A DNA stretch of 64,000 bases from Alphaproteobacteria bacterium. GTDB taxonomy: Bacteria > Pseudomonadota > Alphaproteobacteria > Micavibrionales > Micavibrionaceae. The stretch covers positions 1 to 64,000 of the forward strand of contig JAFLCW010000001.1 of assembly GCA_017302165.1 (NCBI GenBank). The letters are read 5' to 3'. A program made the position numbers and the translations under genes. Shown piece after piece: positions 52,024 through 60,493 of this stretch. The notes beneath the pieces are model-generated. The model did no database searches. It saw only the letters and a program-made list of their open reading frames with translations, and had not been told where the DNA came from. Each line of letters begins with the position of its first letter. Within the stretch, counting starts at the first letter, position 1.

Positions 52024-52113
52024 AAAATATTTTTTTGTCTGAAACCAAAAATATATGTTCCATAAAAAGTTATAGATATTTATCTGTTACTGTGTCCAAA
52101 ATTTGCAAAACTA

Positions 52114-55100
52114 TCAGAATAAATCTGCACCGATTTTCTTAAATTCATGTTTAGCGGCCTCTATAGCCTCAGGCGCTGCGTGTCCTGAAACGCACCATGA
52201 TGTGTCATGCCTCACATATCGATCATTCGCTAGCCTGTTTGCGGATAGCCAGTTGAACGACCCTTCAATTATTTCAGAGTTTCCGATGATCAGGGTTTTA
52301 TTGTGCATATTGGCAACAGTATAAATGTCAGCACCGGATTTTTTCATTTCCTCGATCGCCTCTAATGCACGATGGCTACGATCGCGAAGAGAGAGTTCAC
52401 CATCTACAATAATTTTCACATTTGCCCCAATCTTCTTGACAGCAGTAGAAACCAAGAAGGGTAACCCGTCGGCTTCAATGGCCTTCATGGTAATCCACGG
52501 TGAAGCAATGATCACGGACTCACCCGCCTTTATATTGGATAAAGCGCCTCGCAACGCTTGGCGATGACCCTCAAGTGTTGATATACGCGCTGCCTGTACT
52601 AACAATTCCTGTGGGAAATGATAATTTCCGCCAACATGAGAAAGCTCATTCCCTGCATCAGCCAGCATTATCTTACCGAGGATAGAAGAAGAAGCCTGAT
52701 CTCCACGGCGGAAAAGCCGCATATCACCCATCATGACAAAAGAATCTTGTGCTCGGGAAACGGCGACATTCAACATGTTGGGTTTTTTATCAAAGAATAG
52801 GCGTTTGGCCGTATCCGCATTATAAACTGGGGAAAAGATGATAATGGGTTTCTGCGCGCCCTGTAGGCGATGGACAGTTCCGACGGTTATTCCTGAGTGT
52901 AAACCTGCCTCTACTAGCGCCGTCTCTATTTCTTGCGCCTGCATACGAAATGGCGTCACAATCGCAACGATATCTTCCAAGCTTGCACCGTTATAATGCC
53001 CCCTCCATTCCGAAGCGTTTTCAGAAATCCAGCTGACAATCGCGCGGGCTTCATCCACATTCACATAACTACCTCCACGCTTTCTGGCTTCTCCACGAAT
53101 ATGTGCCCAAGCCATGGGGGGCAAAGGGGGGTTTTCTTCTGGTTTCATCTGGCGTAAAGGTCTCAGTCTTCCCGCGTAGATTAATTCGTTACAATAAGAG
53201 ACGATCTCAGAACGGCAGCGTCTGTGCTCGCTCAGAAAAATTCCAGGTTCTTTCTCTGTGCCAGGCGATACGGCATAGCTGGCAGCCTGAGCCAATCTCA
53301 TTATGCTGCCGCTAGCGGTGTGATCTCTTGGTTCGCTGACGAGATGTGGACTAGCTGGCTCATCATCATGCCATAGGCTTTCGAGTCCGCATTGACGACT
53401 GTTACCATAGTCCGCGCCGCGGGAAATTTTTGTTACGGGCTCGATCTGATAGATATCGCCCACCACCACAGCTCTGCTTGCCAAAGAGAAAGAGGCCGCA
53501 CCGATATGCGGGCTCACCTGCCCAGATTCATCCATAATCAGCACATCTATATATTCAAGCATATAATTAGCAGCATTATTTCCCCAGAACTGAAAGTTTT
53601 TTGGCAAGCTATGCAGTGTGCTAACCAAGCAGGGGGTTAACATGCTCCATCGGCGAAAGCGCATCTCCATACCCTCACGCCCCAATCCATGAATTTTGTC
53701 AGTGTCTGGAGCATTCTGTAACTTTTGTGCTTCAAGAATCCAACGTCCCTCCCAGTAACGCATAGAGATCTGAAAGGCTTTATGTCGGAATGTGACGTCC
53801 AGAATTTGGTCAAAGTCAGCCAACCTTGGATGATCCTGTTGGCATTCATATCGAGTAATATCAACCTGAAACTCTGAAGATGCCTGTACTAGAAGCGTTT
53901 TATAGGCGTTTTGTAAAGCATTCAGGCAATTGCTTCTTTCCTTCAGTTGTCCTTCTAAAATCTTACACTTTTGCCGACACGTTTCAGCCGCTTGTTCAGC
54001 ATCGCTCTTATCTTCTTTAATCTGTTTAAAAAGTTGTTTTATCCGCAAGATCCAGCTCTGCGGAATACTATTATTATAGACTTGGTCTTCAAATAATTTA
54101 CCAATCAGATCGTCCGATGAAGCCAATGCATACAAGCGCTCAATCTGCCCATGGACGGCCATCTTACGAAAAAATGGGATAATCTGTGCCAGCCATTCAA
54201 TAAAGCCCCGTGGCGCCAAAGCGCCCACGATTTTTCCACGCACACCCATAAGCTGGCGCGCATAATGGTTGCATTCATCAAGCTTATTCTCTGCTACCTG
54301 TAAGGATAACCTTTCATTTTCGACAAAAGTTGAAGGCTGTATATTACCAGCCGTATCCCGCCACCATTGGTTAATTTGATAGAATTTTTCAATGACCTCT
54401 TGCATAGACTGTATATTCTTAACAATACGATCAAGATCTTTCCGCAACATATCCAGACCGTCTTCTACTATCTCAACAGAAGTCCCGTATGTATCCAGAT
54501 AGCCCGCAAGCCATAATGATTTTGCTTGCACTAGATAAGATGGGTCTCTTTCCTTCTCAGGAAAACCTGTCCATTGTGGTTTATTTTTACCCCTAATCCA
54601 TTCTTTCTTAGCAGTGGCCCAGCCATCTTCTTGCGCTTCTTTAACTTTTGAATCCGCAGGCAGATAAAGGCCGTAGGTCTTTGCATCAGGAACCCAGCGA
54701 CGCATCCAGGGGAAAAATTTTACCGCAGAATTACTGTCAAACATCTCATTCAAACTACGGTTAATATTTGTCACGGCTTGATTATTCGTAGATACGCCGA
54801 CGACGACAGATGGTTCTCCACCATCTAAGGCGCGTGCCACAACCTCAGAAGCGATGATACTTTGTAGAAGCGTTGTTTTACCTGTGCCCGGCGGCCCATT
54901 AACAGCCAAAATGTTACCTTTCCCCATGGCCGTGAAAACACTAATAGCATCCGCTTGACTGTCAGCCAGCCCATACGATGTACTCATCGTGCCACGTGGC
55001 TTAGATAGTTGCCGTAGTCTCAAGGACTCGTCAACAATCAAAGGGCTCTTCATTCCGTGGCAGAGACGCTCAAACAAAGCAGGCACTTTCTCTTCGGCAA

Positions 55101-55794
55101 GAAGAGCGTCATAAAGCTGAAGTATCTCTTTTCCAGTACCTTTATCTGATTCTTCGATATCCATGCCTATGTCTGGCAAAGTCGTAAAGCCATCAGGGAT
55201 ATGATTACCTGTGACGCGTTCCCATAGGCCATCGCACCATAACATCAGTTCATCCCATGTTGATGCCTTAAGGGGTTTTTCGCTAAGCCATTTATCAAAT
55301 GTCTCAAGCTCCCCGATCAAGGGCACGCTTTCATCATCTCTGTCGGTGGGAAGTCTGGGATATAGATAGTTACGGCCAATCCAGGGAAATGAATCGTCCT
55401 GAGGAGAGATCTGACCCGAAGAAAGTAAAAGAGCAGGCACATAAAGTGTGTAATGAATGAAATGCGGCGTCTTATCGCCTGAAATCTTTCCATGGCGATA
55501 TTGAGGTCCCAAACCTTTCATATAAAGAACAATGGGTATGACCTCGGTATCATCGTCAGAACGAAAGGCAGGTTTCTGTGACGAAGTTGTTTTCGCTTTT
55601 TGATGTTTCCATTTTTCCTTGATTTTCCTTACAGAATTTTCATCCACAGTACCCGCCCGCACCACTTCTTCAGGCAGACGAACCAAGCTCTCCTTGAAAG
55701 ACATCCCCATCAGGTCTTCGTCCGCTAAAGCGCTACGCCAATACCGTATAAAATTGCTTACAGGGATTATGGATGCGTTCATAAAATCAAACAT
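52114..55794 (-). CDS. SF1 helicase with C-terminal PLD nuclease domain (Mokosh type II-like)
   Basis: This is a 1226-residue protein. The DNA2/NAM7 (COG1112) helicase has Walker A GPPGTGKT (300-307), Walker B MDESGQ, SEHRRC, then TVHRLQGAQK and NVAVSRAQDSF, split by a coiled insert (about 430-680). The C-terminus has a phospholipase D-like motif, HNKTLIIG then EGSFNW. A single protein joining these two parts is the design of Mokosh type II, an anti-phage system. An STK kinase domain is absent, as expected for that type. It is a stand-alone gene at the right end of element 2. Confidence 0.8.
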   Translation of the reverse strand: MFDFMNASIIPVSNFIRYWRSALADEDLMGMSFKESLVRLPEEVVRAGTVDENSVRKIKEKWKHQKAKTTSSQKPAFRSDDDTEVIPIVLYMKGLGPQYRHGKISGDKTPHFIHYTLYVPALLLSSGQISPQDDSFPWIGRNYLYPRLPTDRDDESVPLIGELETFDKWLSEKPLKASTWDELMLWCDGLWERVTGNHIPDGFTTLPDIGMDIEESDKGTGKEILQLYDALLAEEKVPALFERLCHGMKSPLIVDESLRLRQLSKPRGTMSTSYGLADSQADAISVFTAMGKGNILAVNGPPGTGKTTLLQSIIASEVVARALDGGEPSVVVGVSTNNQAVTNINRSLNEMFDSNSAVKFFPWMRRWVPDAKTYGLYLPADSKVKEAQEDGWATAKKEWIRGKNKPQWTGFPEKERDPSYLVQAKSLWLAGYLDTYGTSVEIVEDGLDMLRKDLDRIVKNIQSMQEVIEKFYQINQWWRDTAGNIQPSTFVENERLSLQVAENKLDECNHYARQLMGVRGKIVGALAPRGFIEWLAQIIPFFRKMAVHGQIERLYALASSDDLIGKLFEDQVYNNSIPQSWILRIKQLFKQIKEDKSDAEQAAETCRQKCKILEGQLKERSNCLNALQNAYKTLLVQASSEFQVDITRYECQQDHPRLADFDQILDVTFRHKAFQISMRYWEGRWILEAQKLQNAPDTDKIHGLGREGMEMRFRRWSMLTPCLVSTLHSLPKNFQFWGNNAANYMLEYIDVLIMDESGQVSPHIGAASFSLASRAVVVGDIYQIEPVTKISRGADYGNSRQCGLESLWHDDEPASPHLVSEPRDHTASGSIMRLAQAASYAVSPGTEKEPGIFLSEHRRCRSEIVSYCNELIYAGRLRPLRQMKPEENPPLPPMAWAHIRGEARKRGGSYVNVDEARAIVSWISENASEWRGHYNGASLEDIVAIVTPFRMQAQEIETALVEAGLHSGITVGTVHRLQGAQKPIIIFSPVYNADTAKRLFFDKKPNMLNVAVSRAQDSFVMMGDMRLFRRGDQASSSILGKIMLADAGNELSHVGGNYHFPQELLVQAARISTLEGHRQALRGALSNIKAGESVIIASPWITMKAIEADGLPFLVSTAVKKIGANVKIIVDGELSLRDRSHRALEAIEEMKKSGADIYTVANMHNKTLIIGNSEIIEGSFNWLSANRLANDRYVRHDTSWCVSGHAAPEAIEAAKHEFKKIGADLF

Positions 55795-56413
55795 TTATTA
55801 TTTATTGAAGATTACTTTTAGTAGAAATAACGCCCACAAGCACATAATCGAAAAATACCAGTAGTGAAAACATTGTACTAATAAAACTTTTCAATTCTTG
55901 TCGATATCTCCTACTACTTGGCGAAAAGAGCCAGCCGTCGCACATTGTTATTATACCCTTAATGTTTCAGTATAAAAAAGCTGAAGGTTTTTTTACGAGT
56001 TTACAGTCATCTTATAGAGAAAACGGCTCTGTTGGGAAAAAATGAGAAGGTTTGGTAGCATCTCTAGTGCCGGGATAGTTTGCTATGCCGGTCAGAACCT
56101 GAGGCTCACTATGCTTTTAAGATTACTCTCCTAAGGTAAGGACGGACATAATTTTGTCTGGGAAGATTATTTTCGCTAAGCAGACTTGTATTTCGATATT
56201 CTCTTACTCTGGAAATTACAATGGGTTATGAGAGATACAACATAAATTAAAATTTGGACATTTGATGATTAATATAGGGACGCATTTCTCATATTACTTC
56301 TAACTGTGTCAGCCAACTCGCCACCGGTTTAACACGCAGTGAGAATTTAAATTCTGAAGCCAAAAAGGCCAGCAGGTATTTTTTAAGCTTGCGTCGTAGA
56401 TGATAGACAAACC
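55795..56413. other. AT-rich gene-free stretch at the right end of element 2
   Basis: No ORF with coding character was found. The stretch contains the right junction repeat at 56310 and, after it, TTCTGAAGCC and AAAAAGGCC words that also follow the left repeat (231-249). Confidence 0.65.
56310..56345. repeat. Right junction repeat (att-like)
   Basis: CAGCCAACTCGCCACCGGTT and the next base match 120-140 at 18 of 21 positions. The bases that follow, AACACGCAGTGAGAATTT, resemble 209-226 rather than 141-158, so this site looks like a join of the two motifs found separately at the left end. Confidence 0.5.
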
Positions 56414-56830
56414 TCAAGCGAGCCTTGTGGGCTCCGAAATGGTTTTCTTGCCATTCTCATTCATGGCTTTGCCGAGGGTGCGGATGAGATGATAGAGGGA
56501 TTTGCGTACCTCAACATCGGGGATATTCATTACCTCCCCTGCCAAACACAGTACAATCTTGTTCACCCCAGCAGGAGGCAGATGCGCCTGAGCGGGCTCA
56601 TCCAGAAAATACGCCGCCCCTACCCCCAGAATATGAGAGACCTGTATCAGGCGATCCACGGTGAGACGGTTTGATCCCCGCTCATATTTCTGCAACTGCT
56701 GGAATGAAATCCCCAGTGCGTCAGCCAGCGCTTTTTGTGAAAGCTGACGCGTTTGACGGAGCACGCGTAATCGATGCCCCAGCCCAGCATTAAAAAGCAG
56801 GATCTTGTTATCATCAGGATGGGGTGTCAT
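56414..56830 (-). CDS. XRE family transcriptional regulator
   Basis: This 138-residue protein has a helix-turn-helix near the N-terminus (GHRLRVLRQTRQLSQKALAD then GISFQQLQKYERGSNRLTVDRL). The C-terminal half (VEVRKSLYHLIRTLG) is typical of small alphaproteobacterial XRE regulators. Its start overlaps the stop of the preceding gene as ATGA. It is the last gene of a three-gene leftward set that probably belongs to the host flank. Confidence 0.85.
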   Translation of the reverse strand: MTPHPDDNKILLFNAGLGHRLRVLRQTRQLSQKALADALGISFQQLQKYERGSNRLTVDRLIQVSHILGVGAAYFLDEPAQAHLPPAGVNKIVLCLAGEVMNIPDVEVRKSLYHLIRTLGKAMNENGKKTISEPTRLA

Positions 56831-57063
56831 GACGCATGCTCGCTGGTTTGAGCGTGCTTGAGAGCCATTTCCACCGCGGTTTCTGTATCCTGAAAGGGAA
56901 CACCGTCCATCACCTGCCAGAGATGCTTGTCATAGGGTTTGATGTTTCTTAAGGCCAACATGTTCTTGATCAAGCGCACAAACCGAGGCCGATAGGTTCG
57001 GGTTGGATTCCTCAAGGTGATCGTCACGTGACAGGCACGTGTTTGAGAGCGTGTCGGTTTCAT
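56827..57063 (-). CDS. Small basic hypothetical protein
   Basis: This protein has 78 residues from the ATG at 57063, one base after the stop of the upstream gene; a longer frame to 57117 overlaps that gene. The N-terminus is arginine-rich (PTRSQTRACHVTITLRNPTR). A helical C-terminus follows. It matches no family I know. It is coupled on both sides, so it is probably a real gene. Confidence 0.6.
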   Translation of the reverse strand: MKPTRSQTRACHVTITLRNPTRTYRPRFVRLIKNMLALRNIKPYDKHLWQVMDGVPFQDTETAVEMALKHAQTSEHAS

Positions 57064-57064
57064 C

Positions 57065-57532
57065 TTAGGCCGCCTGTCTGATGATCGCGGTTTCGGGAGC
57101 GCGCGGGGCGTCCACATATACGTGACGCGGCGGCGGCATATGGCGGCGTCTTTGTGTGTCCGTCATGATCCGGGTGTAAAAATCCCAGTAGATGCCCTTA
57201 ACCAACCGATACGACCCAAACAGCCGAGCGAAGCCCTGCTCTGCTCGTTTGGTATTCAGGCTCTCGACCCCGCCGGGTAATTGAGATGTCTCTAATTTGG
57301 CTTGTTTAAGGAATGTCAGCGCGTCCAGAGCCATCGGGCGCACAAACGCCATTGCCTCAGACAGGAACTTGGCAGACGTATAGTCAGGCACATAGGCACG
57401 ATCCCCGGCCTTTTTAATCTCATCCACGATTTGTTGAGCCAGAACAAGGCCATAGCGACCCTCCAGCACTTCATACAAGGCCAGAAGATCCGCCTCATAC
57501 CCCTCATTCACCTCTCTACACAGTGTACTCAT
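57065..57532 (-). CDS. Hypothetical protein
   Basis: This protein has 155 residues from the ATG at 57532, which has GGGGAG upstream; the ATGs at 57565 and 57577 lack one. It is mostly helical, with EGYEADLLALYEVLEGRYG near the start and an arginine/proline-rich stretch (RRRHMPPPRHVY) near the end. It matches no family I know. It is the first gene of the leftward set and diverges from the HTH gene at 57657 across an AT-rich gap. Confidence 0.6.
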   Translation of the reverse strand: MSTLCREVNEGYEADLLALYEVLEGRYGLVLAQQIVDEIKKAGDRAYVPDYTSAKFLSEAMAFVRPMALDALTFLKQAKLETSQLPGGVESLNTKRAEQGFARLFGSYRLVKGIYWDFYTRIMTDTQRRRHMPPPRHVYVDAPRAPETAIIRQAA

Positions 57533-57656
57533 CTTATGTCTCCCCAGATGGTTGGTTGTTGTCATAAAAATTAACAAGGATGATTTTTATAGACAAAATA
57601 TTAACAAGAGGTTAAAAAATAGAAAAATAACAAAAATAATATAAAAAAAACAAAAA

Positions 57657-58313
57657 ATGGGATTTGAAGTGATTTCTATCAGACAAATAGACGCAGGGCT
57701 TGCTCTTATAGGGTTAAACAGAAGCGATCTGGCAGATGCGCTCGGCATCAAAAAAAGTACGTTAAATGCTTATTTTACAGGTCAGGCATCCATCCCATCA
57801 GGACGATTGGGTGAAATTCAAAAATGGCTTGAGAACAGTGGCGTTCTTTTTACTGAAGATGAAGGGGTTAAGCTTAATAAGGCCGAAGTTATAAAATATG
57901 AAGGCAAACAGGGATTTGTTGCCTTTATGACTGATGTGATGGAAACCGCAAGGAAAGGTAATATTGAAATATGCGTTTCCAACGTTGATGAAAAAAACTG
58001 GGAAAATAATTTACCCCCAGAGTTTGCTGACCATTATCGCACCGAAATGTCAAAGGTAAAAAATATCAATTCAAAAATTTTGGTTAGAGAAGGAGATGAC
58101 TTTTTTACAGCATCTCAATTTGTTCAATACAGACAGATACCAGCTAGCATTTTTCACAAAGATACATCTTTTTATGCTTACGGAGATAAACTTGCCCTTA
58201 TAACTTTTCATGATAAAAGTGTCCAAATCGTTATTCTAAAAAATAAGGAGTTTACAGACAGTTTTAAGGTCATGTTTAATGCTATTTGGAATAATCATGG
58301 GGTAATTAAATGA
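57657..58313 (+). CDS. HTH regulator with large C-terminal domain
   Basis: This 218-residue protein has an XRE-like helix-turn-helix (about 12-60: LNRSDLADALGIKKSTLNAY). Residues 80-215 form an alpha/beta domain (GNIEICVSNVDEKNW, KILVREGDDFF, FYAYGDKLALITF) resembling the effector domain of TrmB-type regulators. The start ATG lacks a strong ribosome site. Its stop overlaps the next gene as ATGA, so it probably regulates or works with that methyltransferase-like protein. Confidence 0.7.
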   Translation: MGFEVISIRQIDAGLALIGLNRSDLADALGIKKSTLNAYFTGQASIPSGRLGEIQKWLENSGVLFTEDEGVKLNKAEVIKYEGKQGFVAFMTDVMETARKGNIEICVSNVDEKNWENNLPPEFADHYRTEMSKVKNINSKILVREGDDFFTASQFVQYRQIPASIFHKDTSFYAYGDKLALITFHDKSVQIVILKNKEFTDSFKVMFNAIWNNHGVIK

Positions 58314-59335
58314 GTGAACTTACTCTTTTAAAAGCCCCACAAGCGAGCCAAAAACCTCTTTTAACGCTTGAAGAAAGACAAGTTTTTTTACAAGAAACTT
58401 TGGATCACTTATCCTGCAACGTACAAGGCGGATTAATCCATAGATGTTATCTGACACCAGCAGCACTAGAGTACGGGGGTAAGTTTTCTTCTGCACCCAG
58501 CAATTATATGAAGCCTGCAGAGATAGGCGTTATTCCTATTGCCGCAAGAAATATTAGTCACGACTTTTCTCATGCACATGGAACTATTGGTATCGAAAAT
58601 GGACCTGGGATGGAAAGCGCCATGCGTACGAAATCCATTCCATTTTTTTCAAACCTGACAGGGCTGCACACGTGGGTAGGACGCGATCTATCCCCTGCAT
58701 CTATTGCAATTATGCCACATATCATGGGAGACGAACTCCCAAATGTGCGTATTATTCCCGATCTGTCCGACTTTCAAGAAGCCGCCTTTCCTCCTAACTT
58801 AGGACAAGGAAGAAAAGTTATCGCAGAGTTTGGCATGACGAGAGGTAACATGCCGGGTTTCCCCGAGGATGGTTTTCCTTACCATGTCATCAAAGCTGAT
58901 TTTCTGCGTCACCGTTCACGTATGAAGGAAGGTGACATTTATACTTTTACATTTGACTGTAACCAAAATGGCTCAGAGGTGGAAGCTGCTTATAATAGCG
59001 AATGGACAACATTGTGGGGGCGCGAATTACTAAAATCTATGAAATCAGAGCTACCTTTTGAAGGTGACTTTGACCCAAACAGTTTTGATTTTAGATGCAT
59101 ATTTTATGCACAAAGCCACGGCGGCTTTAATTATATGATAGCAAATAGAAAAATGGAATTTTCCCTAGCTGGAAAGTCTTTTGTAAAGTATAAAGGCGAT
59201 GGGATAGGCATAACAAATTCTTATAAAATGCCTAAAGATATTGCAGATCAACTCTCTCACGACACAGGATTTAAAATAAGATGGAATTACGGTGAAGATC
59301 GCCGTGTGCCTATGCCTACATTCTCTGCCATCTAG
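58310..59335 (+). CDS. EgtD-like SAM-dependent methyltransferase
   Basis: This 341-residue protein has a SAM-binding pattern IENGPG (95-100), then VGRDLSPAS, IIPDLSDF and AEFGMTRGNMPGFP, in the order seen in the histidine N-methyltransferase EgtD (DUF2260) family. Similarity is limited to these motifs and the substrate is unknown. No EgtB-like gene is adjacent, so ergothioneine synthesis is not supported. It is coupled to the HTH regulator by a 4-bp overlap. Confidence 0.6.
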   Translation: MSELTLLKAPQASQKPLLTLEERQVFLQETLDHLSCNVQGGLIHRCYLTPAALEYGGKFSSAPSNYMKPAEIGVIPIAARNISHDFSHAHGTIGIENGPGMESAMRTKSIPFFSNLTGLHTWVGRDLSPASIAIMPHIMGDELPNVRIIPDLSDFQEAAFPPNLGQGRKVIAEFGMTRGNMPGFPEDGFPYHVIKADFLRHRSRMKEGDIYTFTFDCNQNGSEVEAAYNSEWTTLWGRELLKSMKSELPFEGDFDPNSFDFRCIFYAQSHGGFNYMIANRKMEFSLAGKSFVKYKGDGIGITNSYKMPKDIADQLSHDTGFKIRWNYGEDRRVPMPTFSAI

Positions 59336-59549
59336 TTAGACTTTTTCCCTGAATAAAAGTAGAATTTCACCGCATATGTTAGTTTTCACGCTACAGGGTT
59401 CCCGTAAATTTTGTATTATATTCTTATTTCTTAATTTATAATTGACATCAAATAAATCTAAGCTTTTATAAGCTAAAACTTAATTTTTGAAACATAATAT
59501 AAATATAAAATATTTTATATTTATAGTTTATGTTCCTAGTCATTAATAT

Positions 59550-60431
59550 ATGAAAAAATCTATTCTAATATTAGGAGGTACAAAGTTTTTTGGTCGGCAT
59601 CTTACCAAGATGTTGGTTGATGCAGGCCATGATGTGACGGTTGCTTCCCGACGCCCTTATGAAGATCTAAATGTTTTTTATAAACAAATAGACCGTCAAG
59701 ACGCCATAGCCGTTAAGAAGATTGCCAGCAATGGCTGGGACGTCGTATTTGATCAAATATGTATGAACGGATCTGATGCCCACATAGCTGTAGAAGCCTT
59801 CTCTTCAAACTGCAGAAAATATGTGGTTTCTTCCTCAATTGCTGTGTATGGACGGCAGAGTTGTCAATACTCGTCAGAAGGCAAGTTTAACCCGATTACC
59901 TACAATCAATCTGATATACCGACAGAGGATACCTATACTTTGGGTAAACGTGAAGCAGAGAGCATTCTATGCCAAGCGCAAGACCTGAGTTGTATAGCAG
60001 TTAGATTTCCAATTGTGCTTGGCACAGATGACTATACAGAAAGACTTGAAGCACCTATCAGAGCAGCAATAAGAACTGGGAAAATAGATTGTGGTTCTGC
60101 AGACCTGCCTCTTAGTGTAATCTCGTCCAAAGAAGCTGCTGCTGTTCTAAACTGGGTCGGTTGTACTTCTACGGTGACAGGCTCCTTGAATGCGACCTCG
60201 ATCGGATTAGTTCGCCCAAGTGATATCGTCAGAGAAGTATCCCGTTTATCAAAGCGAGACATCCGGCCCGTCGAGAACGCTACACCCGAACTGAAATCAA
60301 TCCTGAACTTATCGCGAGATATGAGTGCTGACCCTAGCAGAGCAGTCAAACTTGGAGCCCCTTTGACAGAAACCTGGTCATGGCTTAGCCCATTACTCAA
60401 TTTCTATGTGCAAAGTGCTTTAGCAGAATGA
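59550..60431 (+). CDS. NAD-dependent epimerase/dehydratase family protein
   Basis: This 293-residue extended SDR protein has the N-terminal dinucleotide motif GGTKFFGRH (9-17) and acidic or basic residues after strand 2 (ASRRP). A catalytic YxxxK is visible as YTLGK (about 130-134). The C-terminal half fits sugar-nucleotide epimerases or reductases. No sugar pathway genes are nearby. An AT-rich gap of 214 bp precedes it. Confidence 0.75.
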   Translation: MKKSILILGGTKFFGRHLTKMLVDAGHDVTVASRRPYEDLNVFYKQIDRQDAIAVKKIASNGWDVVFDQICMNGSDAHIAVEAFSSNCRKYVVSSSIAVYGRQSCQYSSEGKFNPITYNQSDIPTEDTYTLGKREAESILCQAQDLSCIAVRFPIVLGTDDYTERLEAPIRAAIRTGKIDCGSADLPLSVISSKEAAAVLNWVGCTSTVTGSLNATSIGLVRPSDIVREVSRLSKRDIRPVENATPELKSILNLSRDMSADPSRAVKLGAPLTETWSWLSPLLNFYVQSALAE

Positions 60432-60493
60432 TGATCTAGCATTTCTCATCTACCCAATCTTAAGAAAGTATCATACTTCAAGCATTGGCGCTG

